Below, piece by piece: positions 42,920-54,578 of a stretch of 64,000 bases of DNA. The DNA lies in the NCBI GenBank assembly GCA_947500445.1, contig CANMSB010000014.1:1-64000 (forward strand). Reading direction: 5' to 3'. The position numbers and the translations under genes are program-made. The notes beneath the pieces were generated by a model. The model searched no databases. It saw only the letters and a list, made by a program, of their open reading frames with translations, and was not told where the DNA came from. Positions within the stretch are counted from its first letter, which is position 1, and each line of letters opens with the position of its first letter. Source of the DNA: an uncultured Flavobacteriaceae bacterium. Lineage in GTDB: Bacteria; Bacteroidota; Bacteroidia; Flavobacteriales; Flavobacteriaceae.

Positions 42920-44428
42920 ATGTACAAATCCCCCGTAGACCTATTGGGCATTGACCCTGAAGATATCGCCGCCTTGGATAACAAGGCCATCATCCGTTTG
43001 GAAAAAAAACTAAAGGCACAACGGGCACAGGGAACGGCCGAGGGGTATAACCCACAACAGAACGAAACGCTTTTGGCCCAACTCCGGGATAAAGAAGCAC
43101 AAAAAGCACTGTATTTTATAGAAAAACACCCCAATTTAAAGGCGTTTATTTCCACAGGGGAGGATGCTTCGGTAAAAACGTTTAGTATCGATAAGGAACT
43201 GCTGGAAGCTACGCCGGGCCTCAACGTATTTTTGGCTCCCTATCTGGAATCTTTTATGATGCAACTGATCAAAAAGGATTTTGCCAAAAAAAAATACGAT
43301 ACCATCATTCGGGCAATGGAGCAAAAGACGCTCTTTACCGATTCGTTTCTCGATACCTATTACCGTTATGTGATGAACCAACTGTCGATAATCATCGAAA
43401 CCATAAAGGTCACACCTACCGGTAAGCTATGTGAAAAACTCCCCGAGCTTACCTATATCACCTTTGTGCAATTGTTGAATACCGTTCCCCTTGGACTGAT
43501 CCGAAGCGATAAGATCGCCTACATCAATACCATGGTCGATTATTACAACACGGGCAAAAACAAACACAAAGAATTTCCGAAGGTAAAGCGGATTTTTGGG
43601 AACATGCGCCAGCTCTATTTTGATGATTTTGAAATGAAACGTTTCGTTAAAAAATTAGCGGCTCAAATTACCTCCGTAGATACCGTTTATGCAGAAAGCG
43701 ATAGCGGCTCCGGTTCGTCGTCCAAAAGCATATGGGGTATTATCGTTGCAGTGATTTTGGTTGTCCGTTTCATATCCCTGGCAGCGAGACTCTCGGACGA
43801 CGATTCGGCCACTTATCAACAAAGCCCGATAGTAGTGGACCAATCGAAATCCATCGTAAACAGCCTAAAAAACAGTATGGACAAGGACGGTGATAAATCA
43901 AAGTTTTTTCAGGGGATCTCGGAAATGAGTCAGGACGAGGCATTCCTTCCCATAAGCTTTTTAGGAATGAACGATGGTGCGAATCCGTATCCTATCTATT
44001 TCAATGCTTTTGTGGAAGATTCCATACACGATTCCAAAGTCAGTTTCGAAAACAATAGTGATAATGTGGTCATCCTGTTCGCTTTGAACAAAGGAAAAAA
44101 TCAAAAAAGAGCGGGTTATTATTTGGTCAACTCCAATGCCGAATTAGGCCTTTCCTTAGGGGATTCACTCGTTTTTTACACAGGGGATTATTTTGGGGCC
44201 ATACCGGACCAACGTGCGGTCATGGAAATGATAAAAAAGCGGCCTACCCGTTTTTTCAAATACACGAATGCGGAACAACGGAAGCTCTCTTCCGAGTACT
44301 ACGTCATCACCGATAGCGATAAGGACGCTAAAATTGAAATGACCGAAAACGGTCCTGTTTTCGATGGTTTAAAACCCGTTCGAATGACGATGGCCCAAGA
44401 AGAGGTGGTTCCCGATCTCGACATCTAA
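42920..44428 (+). CDS. Hypothetical protein with one membrane helix, next to Hsp70
   Basis: A 502-residue protein with no family I recognise. Residues 1-250 are helical and charged, beginning YKSPVDLLGIDPEDIAALDNKAIIRLEKKLKAQ, a layout that loosely recalls a J-like or coiled-coil start. A low-complexity Ser/Gly stretch precedes one transmembrane helix (SIWGIIVAVILVVRFISLAA, near 272-291). The C-terminal 190 residues are predicted outside or in the periplasm, with a beta-rich region. It is convergent with the Hsp70 gene, the stop codons being 43 bp apart. A client or adaptor role for the Hsp70 is only a guess. Confidence 0.6.
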   Translation: MYKSPVDLLGIDPEDIAALDNKAIIRLEKKLKAQRAQGTAEGYNPQQNETLLAQLRDKEAQKALYFIEKHPNLKAFISTGEDASVKTFSIDKELLEATPGLNVFLAPYLESFMMQLIKKDFAKKKYDTIIRAMEQKTLFTDSFLDTYYRYVMNQLSIIIETIKVTPTGKLCEKLPELTYITFVQLLNTVPLGLIRSDKIAYINTMVDYYNTGKNKHKEFPKVKRIFGNMRQLYFDDFEMKRFVKKLAAQITSVDTVYAESDSGSGSSSKSIWGIIVAVILVVRFISLAARLSDDDSATYQQSPIVVDQSKSIVNSLKNSMDKDGDKSKFFQGISEMSQDEAFLPISFLGMNDGANPYPIYFNAFVEDSIHDSKVSFENNSDNVVILFALNKGKNQKRAGYYLVNSNAELGLSLGDSLVFYTGDYFGAIPDQRAVMEMIKKRPTRFFKYTNAEQRKLSSEYYVITDSDKDAKIEMTENGPVFDGLKPVRMTMAQEEVVPDLDI

Positions 44429-44471
44429 TAAAATACAGTGGACGCCTATACGAAAGGAATTTGCGCGGTAA

Positions 44472-46961
44472 TCAGTTCAGACCGGTTTTGTCCCTATCGT
44501 TAAATAGCGTTTTCTTTTCTTGCTTTTCCGAATCGGGCAATAGCGCGTACAACTGGTACACCACATGTTTCAATACCTCGTATTGTTTGGTTTCCAGGGC
44601 CTTCTCCCCTTCATCTATCAACCGTTTTGCGGATTTTTTATCCGTATACAGCCCCATAAGTCCCTTGTAATGTAAAAACGGACCTATAAAGTTGGTACTG
44701 TCCTCGGTAAAAATTTGATTGTCCAAGGCATCGAGCTCCTTAATTTTTGATTTGATCAAATACTTGTTTCCCGAGTTCAAAAAGGTTTTTTGGTTTCCGG
44801 TTATCGCATCCAGCTTCTTTCTAAAAAAATCGTGTTCCTCCCCTCGGATGCTATTTTGGATCTGCGCTACTTTTAATTGGTAGTCCGCTATACTTTCGTC
44901 CAGATCCTTATGCCGGGTAAGCTGGTCAAAACTTTTGATGAGTAACTGTTTTTCATTGTCGATCTTGAATTTGGTATCCGTACTATCGTTCTCATCACAA
45001 CCGACCAATAAAATTTGTAGTTCTATAAGACCGTCCCTAATTTTTTGAAATTTGGAGAGCAACTCATAATTCTCATGTGATTTTTTAAGCTCGTGCTCTA
45101 CCTGCCGAAGCGCTTTATTGATTTCCTGGTCTATTTTGGACATGCTGATGGCGCGTTCGGTAGATTGAAACGAATTTTGAAACTCTTGATCACAGGAATT
45201 TAAAAACACCGTAATATCCAGATCCCTGGATTCGGATACGGAAAGTTCGATTTCGATATCGGTGCCCTTGATCAGGTCTTTCTCCAAAGCATTTCCCGCA
45301 ATTTCGATATAGCCTATGGACAAACCGGAACTTGGAAGTCCGCCATCGTCACCTTCCACAATGTTGATCTGTAATTTTTCATCGCTTCCCACTAAAATAT
45401 TCTTACTCGCCGTTTTGTAGATCGTACGTTTTAGCGGCAATACCGAATTTTTGTTAAAAATGGCCTCCAAGCGAGTGATACCATGTTCTACATCATCGAT
45501 TTCCAAACAAACATCATTGGGCAACAACTGCCCGCTGACGTTGTATTTCCCCTGAACGATTACAATATTACCCTGTTCATACAATAGCTGCTGTTGGGCA
45601 TCATATACCGTTAGCTGAAAGGTGTTCTTTTCACCGGAAATCAGGTCTACAAAACAACTGATATCTCCGGATACGGTTACAAGGCCGGTATCAAAACCGC
45701 CATCGGAACGCCTAATCCGGTAAAGGCTTATTTTTGGATCTTTTGGAAGCGTAACCGAAATCAATTCTTCCTCATCCTTTGAATTGCGCTGATAGAACAA
45801 CTCGTACGAAAAAGGTTCTCCATCGGTCGGCACCTGAACTTCCTTGGCTTTTGTAGTGTTTTGCGCTAGCTTTCCCCCCGCATAGTGGGCCGCTCCAAGG
45901 CCGACGGCAATGGTAGGCTCCACGGAGGTGTCAATGGAAATGGACAGGGCCGCTCCCACATGCTCGCGTACGTAAGGTATGAGGGTACTACCACCCACCA
46001 TAACCATTTTTTCAATATCGGAGGCCGCACAATTGTTGCGCTCCAACATGGTTCGGGCCAATGCTATGGTACGGGCGACAGCCGGCGCGATCAGGTCGTT
46101 AAAATCGGCACGGCTTATGGTTACCGTGGTATAGCGATCTTTTTCGGGAATATCGATTTCAATTTCCGTAGTTTCAAAACGGGAAAGTTCTTTTTTGGCC
46201 TCCTCCGCACGATACAACAATTCGTAATATGTTTTTTGATAGGGATTCCCTTTCTGTTTGAATTGTTCCCATAAGCGTTCTTCGTTCAATTCCTGCTCTA
46301 GCTGGGGTACCACCAATTTTTCTACGATCAACTGGTCAAAATCCATTCCACCCAAAAAGTTATCGCCCTCGTTGTCCAGTACGTTCATTTCGCGCGCGTT
46401 GACCTCCAAAAGGGCCACATCAAAAGTACCGCCGCCAAAATCATAAACGAGCCACTTTTTGGAACTGGTCACCTGAATGTTGTTTTTGTTCGCAAAAGCC
46501 AAACTTGCGGCAATAGGTTCCTGCAGCAAAAAAACCTTTTCAAAACCGGCCTCCAATCCGGCCGACTTCGTGGCATTGGATTGAATGGTATCGAAAGAGG
46601 AAGGAATGGTTATTACCACCTCGGGAACTTCCTCTCCGGTATGGACAAAATTTTTCAACTCCCTTAATACATAGGCCGATAACGCAATAGGGGTTATGGA
46701 TTCCTGTCGGCTTTCGATAAAAAAGGAGTCCGTCGTTCCCATTCTGCGCTTAAAACAGGTAAACACGTTCAAGGGATCTTTCTCGAGCAAATTTCGGGCC
46801 TTGTCCCCTACCAATACCCGTTCACCCCGAAAGGCAACGGCCGAAGATAAGGTTTGTTTTTGTCCTATGGGATTCTTAAATATTTCAACCGTCCCATCCG
46901 TATATTTGGCAATGGCACTGTTGGTAGTTCCAAGGTCGATTCCGAAGTTGATTGTTTTCAT
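44472..46961 (-). CDS. Long Hsp70 family protein
   Basis: An 829-residue Hsp70 relative. The ATPase domain (about 1-385) has FGIDLGTTNSAIA, the phosphate-2 motif VYDFGGGTFDVALLEV, LLQEPIAASLAF and MVGGSTLIPYVREHV. The substrate-binding part (about 400-570) is divergent from DnaK, and a long helical tail follows (about 590-829) with coiled-coil potential. It lacks the EEVD-like or DnaK C-terminal signature. It is not the housekeeping DnaK, which has about 640 residues and a nearby dnaJ or grpE. The upstream 99- and 77-residue genes form an operon with it. Confidence 0.88.
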   Translation of the reverse strand: MKTINFGIDLGTTNSAIAKYTDGTVEIFKNPIGQKQTLSSAVAFRGERVLVGDKARNLLEKDPLNVFTCFKRRMGTTDSFFIESRQESITPIALSAYVLRELKNFVHTGEEVPEVVITIPSSFDTIQSNATKSAGLEAGFEKVFLLQEPIAASLAFANKNNIQVTSSKKWLVYDFGGGTFDVALLEVNAREMNVLDNEGDNFLGGMDFDQLIVEKLVVPQLEQELNEERLWEQFKQKGNPYQKTYYELLYRAEEAKKELSRFETTEIEIDIPEKDRYTTVTISRADFNDLIAPAVARTIALARTMLERNNCAASDIEKMVMVGGSTLIPYVREHVGAALSISIDTSVEPTIAVGLGAAHYAGGKLAQNTTKAKEVQVPTDGEPFSYELFYQRNSKDEEELISVTLPKDPKISLYRIRRSDGGFDTGLVTVSGDISCFVDLISGEKNTFQLTVYDAQQQLLYEQGNIVIVQGKYNVSGQLLPNDVCLEIDDVEHGITRLEAIFNKNSVLPLKRTIYKTASKNILVGSDEKLQINIVEGDDGGLPSSGLSIGYIEIAGNALEKDLIKGTDIEIELSVSESRDLDITVFLNSCDQEFQNSFQSTERAISMSKIDQEINKALRQVEHELKKSHENYELLSKFQKIRDGLIELQILLVGCDENDSTDTKFKIDNEKQLLIKSFDQLTRHKDLDESIADYQLKVAQIQNSIRGEEHDFFRKKLDAITGNQKTFLNSGNKYLIKSKIKELDALDNQIFTEDSTNFIGPFLHYKGLMGLYTDKKSAKRLIDEGEKALETKQYEVLKHVVYQLYALLPDSEKQEKKTLFNDRDKTGLN

Positions 46962-46992
46962 TTAAATGCGATTATAGATCAATGGCCGATAG

Positions 46993-47292
46993 TTAGGATA
47001 CCCCTACCAGTACAACACCTTTTTGAACGAGCAACATGCTATCGTGCTCCTTCTTAAAAATGATGGGTTTTAATACCTTGGTTATTTTTAGGTTTCCGTT
47101 CAATTCCCCCATAATGGTAGCATCGATGTCCGTTCGTTGTTCGGAGAACTTTTCCCCCAAAGGGTCTTTAACGACATATCCCTCCCGCTCGAACTCATGG
47201 TACAGACGGCGCAGATTACGATCGAACAGCCCCGCTTTCTGGGCGGCCGCTTTTTGTTCGATCTCAAAAACTTGATTGATGACTTCTTTCAT
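46993..47292 (-). CDS. Small GrpE-like protein, likely Hsp70 partner
   Basis: A 99-residue protein. After a short helix (about 1-35, NQVFEIEQKAAAQKAGLFDRNLRRLYHEFE) it shows EGYVVKDPLGEKFSEQRTDIDATIMGELNGNLKI and VLKPIIF, which resemble the C-terminal beta-domain of GrpE (VLRPAMV). It lacks GrpE's long dimerising helix. A nucleotide-exchange role for the adjacent Hsp70 is proposed, not proven. Its start overlaps the stop of the 77-residue gene (ATGA), and the Hsp70 start is 31 bp downstream. Confidence 0.6.
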   Translation of the reverse strand: MKEVINQVFEIEQKAAAQKAGLFDRNLRRLYHEFEREGYVVKDPLGEKFSEQRTDIDATIMGELNGNLKITKVLKPIIFKKEHDSMLLVQKGVVLVGVS

Positions 47293-47522
47293 AGTTGTGG
47301 GAAAACAGCTTGTATGTAATCGATAACGCAGATAAGCTCAAATACGTATGTGGTTTCACCTCCAAAATCGTATAATTTGGTATCGCACCGGTTCCCCATT
47401 CCGATACCAAATGCATATGCCGCCATGGTCAGTACGCGCCGTTCCAATACGGTTGACAGCATTGTTGCCGAAAACGTAGTTGCTTTCGATAAAACAAAAT
47501 TTGGAAAAAGCTTCAAAACCAA
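47289..47522 (-). CDS. 77-residue protein in the Hsp70 operon
   Basis: No known family. The last 45 residues (AAYAFGIGMGNRCDTKLYDFGGETTYVFELICVIDYIQAVF) look protein-like with helices and hydrophobic segments. An internal start (for example MLSTVLERRV or MAAYAFG) is possible. The ATGA overlap with the 99-residue gene supports translation. It opens the operon that leads to the Hsp70. A direct role cannot be stated. Confidence 0.5.
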   Translation of the reverse strand: MVLKLFPNFVLSKATTFSATMLSTVLERRVLTMAAYAFGIGMGNRCDTKLYDFGGETTYVFELICVIDYIQAVFPQL

Positions 47523-47585
47523 TGTGCTAGGGAAGATGCCCTTATTATTTATGGGCTACATGTTTTAACCTTTGGAAAAAGAGAG

Positions 47586-47593
47586 TATATTTG
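47586..47593 (+). promoter_or_regulatory. -7 promoter element of tRNA-Leu
   Basis: TATATTTG is a perfect TAnnTTTG element. Its end is 20 bp before the first tRNA base, a fitting distance for a tRNA transcript. The upstream -33 box is weak. Confidence 0.55.
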
Positions 47594-47612
47594 CCCACCT
47601 AAAAATAATGCC

Positions 47613-47696
47613 GCGCACGTGGCGGAATTGGTAGACGCGCTAGCTTGAGGGGCTAGTGGCCATTAGGCCGTGGAAGTTCGAGTCTTCTCGTGCGCA
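47613..47696 (+). tRNA. trnL(gag): tRNA-Leu (GAG)
   Basis: The 84-nt cloverleaf has a 7-bp acceptor stem (GCGCACG with CGTGCGC), a D-arm with GGTAGACGC, an anticodon stem CTAGC/GCTAG enclosing TTGAGGG (anticodon GAG), a long class II variable arm and GTTCGAGTC in the T-arm. The 3' CCA is not encoded. It reads CUC and CUU codons. Confidence 0.93.
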
Positions 47697-47701
47697 CTTT
47701 G

Positions 47702-47730
47702 AAAAAATCGTCCACATGGGCGATTTTTTT
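47702..47730 (+). terminator. Terminator after tRNA-Leu
   Basis: AAAAAATCG (47702-47710) pairs with CGATTTTTT (47721-47729); inside, TCC pairs with GGG through one wobble, leaving loop ACAT. A T-run follows. It begins 6 bp after the tRNA. Confidence 0.72.
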
Positions 47731-47886
47731 GTTTAACATTCTACCCATCCGCTTTTTTTGACCATTGTTTGCTTTTTTCTCAACAAAAAGGCTATTCCAC
47801 TGTCATTTTGGGGCTTACATCTGGTAATTCAACTAAAATTTTAAAAAAATTAACGTTCCATACCTTAAACTACCTATACTTTATTG

Positions 47887-47905
47887 TAAATTTGTTCAAC
47901 AAATT
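47887..47905 (+). promoter_or_regulatory. crt operon promoter overlapped by a 17-bp palindrome
   Basis: TAAATTTG (47887-47894) is a perfect -7 element. Overlapping it is the palindrome AATTTGTTCAACAAATT (47889-47905), eight bases each side of a central C. It ends 11 bp before the regulator's ATG at 47916. The position, covering the promoter, fits an operator for the regulator's own dimer or tetramer (inference). Confidence 0.65.
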
Positions 47906-47915
47906 GCCGAAAAAG

Positions 47916-48818
47916 ATGAACAACGTTAAAAAATTCTTTAGCATAAGGGATTTAGAAAATCTATCAGGTATAAAGGCGCATACCATTAGAATTTGGGAAA
48001 AGCGCTATAGTCTGTTGTCTCCGGAACGTACGGAAACCAACATACGGACCTATAGTTTGGCAAGTCTGCAAAAATTGTTGAACGTAACGATGCTCTACAA
48101 CAACGGGTATAAAATTTCAAAGATCGCGAAGATTCCGGAACGGAACATTCCGTTGATGGTAAAAGAAATTGTTGCTAAAAATAGCGTTAAGAACCACGCC
48201 ATCAATGCCTTCAAACTGGCCATGATCAATTTTGACCAGACCCTCTTTATCAATACCTATAACGGGCTTTTGGCGGAACGGTCCTTTCGTGAAATTTTCA
48301 GCGAAGTATTTATTCCCCTGTTGAATGAATTGGGATTGTTATGGCAAACGGATACGATCAGTCCGGCCCATGAGCATTTTGTAACGGGGCTGATCAAGCA
48401 AAAAATCCAGACCAATACCGAAAAACTCCAGCATTTGGAACCGACCAAGTCGGATAAGGTGTTCGTATTGTTTTTGCCCGAGAACGAAATACACGAAATC
48501 GGACTGTTGTACCTGAACTACGAAATTGTCCTAAGGGGATATAAATCCATTTATTTGGGACAGACCATTCCTTTGGAAAACCTAAAGGACGTTATGAAGT
48601 ATTACGACAACCTTTATTTCCTTTCGTATTTCACCGTAGTGCCGACCAAAGATAAGATCAATGCCTACATGGCCGATTTTGACCAGATTGTAAAAGAAAA
48701 CAATACGACATCAAAACTTTGGGTATTGGGTAGACAAAATCAATATTTGGACCGTAACATTTTACCGGAATGTGTAAAAACATTTACTTCAATTGAACAA
48801 GTTATAGAGCAACTATAA
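47916..48818 (+). CDS. litR: B12-dependent light-responsive MerR regulator, CarH/LitR type
   Basis: A 300-residue regulator from the ATG at 47916; an upstream ATG at 47769 would extend through the promoter and is rejected. The MerR helix-turn-helix is FSIRDLENLSGIKAHTIRIWEKRYSLLSPERTETN. The cobalamin-binding domain follows, with the photoreceptor motif Trp-x9-Glu-His (W143...E153-H154) and EIHEIGLL, whose His (193) is the expected lower axial ligand. These features mark CarH/LitR proteins that hold DNA in the dark with adenosylcobalamin and release it in light. It is the first gene of the carotenoid operon (22 bp before crtI), as in other carotenogenic bacteria. Confidence 0.9.
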   Translation: MNNVKKFFSIRDLENLSGIKAHTIRIWEKRYSLLSPERTETNIRTYSLASLQKLLNVTMLYNNGYKISKIAKIPERNIPLMVKEIVAKNSVKNHAINAFKLAMINFDQTLFINTYNGLLAERSFREIFSEVFIPLLNELGLLWQTDTISPAHEHFVTGLIKQKIQTNTEKLQHLEPTKSDKVFVLFLPENEIHEIGLLYLNYEIVLRGYKSIYLGQTIPLENLKDVMKYYDNLYFLSYFTVVPTKDKINAYMADFDQIVKENNTTSKLWVLGRQNQYLDRNILPECVKTFTSIEQVIEQL

Positions 48819-48840
48819 ACCCAAATCGCTACCAAAAACA

Positions 48841-50298
48841 ATGTCAAAAAAAATCGCCATCATAGGTTCAGGATTTTCTTCGCTTTCCGCTTCATGCTAT
48901 TTGGCAAAAGCCGGTTATGAGGTAACTATTTATGAAAAAAATACCACTCTTGGTGGTCGGTGCAGGCAATTTGTGAAAGAGGGGTTCACTTTTGATATTG
49001 GCCCCAGCTGGTATTGGATGCCCGATATTTTTGACAAGTTTTTTAACGATTTTGGAAAAAAAAGAAGTGATTATTATGCGCTGGACAAACTGAGCCCGGC
49101 CTACAAAATATTTTTCGCGGACGACGTCATCACCATCGGTGACTGTATGGATAAAATATGCGAAGAGTTCGAACGTATAGAGGTTGGAAGTGCACAACAC
49201 CTGAGAAAATTTATCGGACAGGCACAGGAGAATTATGATATTGCCATCAACAAGGTGGTGTTACGCCCCGGAATATCCCCTTTTGAATTGGTCACGCCGG
49301 AGACGGTTACCCGAGTGGATCAGTTTTTTAAAACGATAAGCGGACAAGTACGGAAGAAGTTTAAAAATCCCAAACTGGTTTCCACTCTTGAATTTCCGGT
49401 ATTGTTTTTAGGGGCCAAACCGAGCAATACCCCATCCTTTTATAGTTTTATGAACTATGCGGATTTCGGATTGGGTACCTGGCATCCCAAAGGGGGCATG
49501 TATGAAATCATAAAGGCCATGCAATCCTTGGCCGAAGAGCTTGGTGTAACCATCAAGACCCAGACCCCGGTATCCAAAATAAACGTAGAGAGCGGTGCGG
49601 TAAAGGGTATTGTTGCCAACGGTGAGACCACAGTGGCCGACTACGTGCTGAGCGGTGCCGATTACCATCACTCTGAAACCTTACTGGACCAACAGTACAG
49701 ACAGTACACGGAAGCCTATTGGGACGCAAAAACCTTCGCCCCTTCTTCTCTATTGTTTTACGTAGGTTTTGATCGAAAATTGGAACAGATCGAACATCAC
49801 AACCTGTTTTTCGATACGAATTTTGAACAACATGCCGAGGAAATCTATGATGACCCTAAATGGCCCACAGATCCATTGTTCTACGTCAATTTCCCATCCG
49901 TAACCGATGCTTCCATGGCGCCGGACGGCTGCGAGACCGGTTTTTTCTTGGTGCCCATCGCTCCGGACCTCGAAGATACCCCGGAATTACGGAACCAATA
50001 TTTTGATATCATCATTGAAAGATTTGAACAACGAACCGGCCAAAAGGTAAGAAATAACGTTATCTTTAAAGAGTCCTTTTGCGTTAACGATTTCGTTGAG
50101 GAATATAATTCTTACAAGGGAAATGCCTATGGCATGGCCAATACCTTGATGCAAACTGCATTCTTAAGACCAAAACTAAAAAGTAAAAAAGTACGGAACC
50201 TATTTTTTACCGGGCAACTTACGGTGCCGGGTCCCGGGGTGCCTCCCTCGTTGATTTCAGGTAAGCTCGTTTCCGAATTGATCGCAACTAATCCTTGA
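48841..50298 (+). CDS. crtI: Phytoene desaturase
   Basis: A 485-residue FAD-dependent desaturase. The dinucleotide motif is IGSGFSSLSASCYLAKAGYEVTIYEKNTTLGGRC, and the C-terminus has the crtI signature NLFFTGQLTVPGPGVPPSLISGKLVSEL. It converts phytoene to lycopene in steps (zeta-carotene, neurosporene). It acts at the cytoplasmic membrane. The stop is 4 bp before the crtB start. A second desaturase-like gene, crtD, lies 1.3 kb downstream. Confidence 0.94.
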   Translation: MSKKIAIIGSGFSSLSASCYLAKAGYEVTIYEKNTTLGGRCRQFVKEGFTFDIGPSWYWMPDIFDKFFNDFGKKRSDYYALDKLSPAYKIFFADDVITIGDCMDKICEEFERIEVGSAQHLRKFIGQAQENYDIAINKVVLRPGISPFELVTPETVTRVDQFFKTISGQVRKKFKNPKLVSTLEFPVLFLGAKPSNTPSFYSFMNYADFGLGTWHPKGGMYEIIKAMQSLAEELGVTIKTQTPVSKINVESGAVKGIVANGETTVADYVLSGADYHHSETLLDQQYRQYTEAYWDAKTFAPSSLLFYVGFDRKLEQIEHHNLFFDTNFEQHAEEIYDDPKWPTDPLFYVNFPSVTDASMAPDGCETGFFLVPIAPDLEDTPELRNQYFDIIIERFEQRTGQKVRNNVIFKESFCVNDFVEEYNSYKGNAYGMANTLMQTAFLRPKLKSKKVRNLFFTGQLTVPGPGVPPSLISGKLVSELIATNP

Positions 50299-50301
50299 CC
50301 C

Positions 50302-51141
50302 ATGAAAACTATCTTTGACAACGTTTCCTACCAGTGCAGCAAAGTCGTTACAGAGTCCTACAGTACTTCTTTTGCCCTTGCGACAAAAATGTTAGGCCCC
50401 TCGATCCGCAGTGATATCTATAATATTTACGGATTTGTGCGTTTTGCCGACGAAATAGTGGATACGTTCCATGATTACGATAAGGAAGTATTGTTCGAAC
50501 GCTTTGAACAAGCTTTGGAAGATGCGCTTACCGATCGCATCAGTATGAACCCCATTTTGAATTCTTTTCAGCATACCTTCCATGCCTATGATATTCCAAG
50601 GCATTTGGTGGATTCCTTTATGAAGAGTATGAAAATGGACCTGCACAAATCGGTATACCGTACCGATGCGGAATACAAGGAATACATTTATGGTTCTGCA
50701 GACGTGGTCGGGCTCATGTGCCTAAAAGTGTTCGTTAAAGGTAACGACGAACGTTACGAAACGTTGAAAACGTCCGCAATGTCGTTAGGTTCGGCCTTTC
50801 AAAAGGTAAACTTTCTACGGGACCTAAAAGCGGATTTCGAAGGCTTGAACCGCACTTACTTCCCAAACACCAACCTGATGGAGCTCGATGAAGCTTCCAA
50901 AAGACAGATCGTAAACGAAATCAGGGAAGATTTTGCAAAAGGCTATGAAGGAATAGAACAGTTGCCCGCCGAAGCAAAGTTCGGGGTATACACCGCCTAT
51001 AAATATTACAGTAAGCTTCTTCAAAAATTACAGAATACCCCGCCCCTAGAAATAAAAAATGCTAGGATACGGGTACCGAATTACCAAAAATTCGGACTTT
51101 TGGCAACATCATATGTAAATTATAAACTGAATTTGGTTTAA
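50302..51141 (+). CDS. crtB: Phytoene synthase
   Basis: A 279-residue trans-isoprenyl diphosphate synthase-like enzyme that joins two geranylgeranyl diphosphates into phytoene. The first Asp-rich motif is DEIVDTFHD, the second NFLRDLKADFEGLNRTYFP. No signal peptide. It lies 4 bp after crtI and abuts crtZ with no spacer, so translational coupling is likely. Confidence 0.94.
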   Translation: MKTIFDNVSYQCSKVVTESYSTSFALATKMLGPSIRSDIYNIYGFVRFADEIVDTFHDYDKEVLFERFEQALEDALTDRISMNPILNSFQHTFHAYDIPRHLVDSFMKSMKMDLHKSVYRTDAEYKEYIYGSADVVGLMCLKVFVKGNDERYETLKTSAMSLGSAFQKVNFLRDLKADFEGLNRTYFPNTNLMELDEASKRQIVNEIREDFAKGYEGIEQLPAEAKFGVYTAYKYYSKLLQKLQNTPPLEIKNARIRVPNYQKFGLLATSYVNYKLNLV

Positions 51142-53701
<2,560 letters not shown>

Positions 53702-53707
<6 letters not shown>

Positions 53708-54406
53708 CCACTCTTCCAGCGGAGCCGTTCCTTCCCAAGTGCCTTCCGAGCGATAGGGTTGAAACCGCGAGAACAGTTCTTCGCGGTACCAATCGAGTTC
53801 ACGTGTTTTTTTGATGGCCTCTTGATGGCCCTTACTACCGTAGGCGAAATCCATAAGCGCTTTTTTATTGGCCCATACGCTGAAGGTGGCCATTTGCATA
53901 AACGGGGCCTCGCCAATGCCCTTGGTAAAGAGCAGTCCTTTGTTCCCTTGTAGCGGTCGTTGCGATGCGGGTACGTGTTTCCAAAAACGCAGCAGTAACT
54001 TGGGTTTGATCGTAGCCCTGGTAATGACGGCGATCAGCGGATTTTCTTTCTGTAGTTCCCCAGACGGAACAAAAGGGTTCCCGCCGTTCCATTCCCCTTT
54101 GGCCTGTATGTTTTTCATGTAGACCGTCCAGTGTTCGGCACTATTTTTTTCGTAGCGCCGCATGAGTTTGGAAGCGCTGAAAAAGTTGGTGGCGCTTTCC
54201 TCCGAATCCCATAGCTGTAATAATCCGTACACCGACCAGTCCGGAAAGGGATTAAATTCTGCCTTACCGCTTCCCATAAGTTTGTACAACTGTAATCCTT
54301 TGGTGCGGGACAAAGGGGCATGTGCGAACTGCATCATCCAAAACGCCCATAATTTCGATTTGAAAGATGGGTACTTAAAGAAAGTTAAGGTCGTCACTTG
54401 CGCCAT
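53702..54406 (-). CDS. CrtA-like spheroidene monooxygenase family protein
   Basis: A 234-residue cytoplasmic protein of the CrtA/DUF3291 family. TTLTFFKYPSFKSKLWAFWMMQFAH opens it, and RATIKPKLLLRFWKHVPASQRPL and TFSVWANKKALMDFAYGSKGHQEAIKKT are the typical C-terminal segments. In purple bacteria CrtA oxidises the C2 position of acyclic carotenoids; here it could add a 2'-oxygen to the acyclic end (inference). It is convergent with cruF, sharing six bases, so it is not in the light-regulated transcript. The upstream 170 bp (54407-54578) show nothing. Confidence 0.75.
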
Positions 54407-54578
54407 TATCTTGATTTTGTTTTGCGATTACCATGGTCCGTCACCAAAATAACATCGATGCTTCATACGAAAACCGCGATAGGGACATTCTTAAAAAACG
54501 GAATTGCGTTGTTGAGTAGCGTAATCGAGATGGCCTTTTCAACACTAGCGCATACCGCTGTCAAAAACCAAATCCATA

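Noticed and set aside
47769-47915. Upstream start for the light regulator
   Set aside because: The extra 49 codons run through the promoter and operator palindrome, and homologues begin close to the helix-turn-helix.
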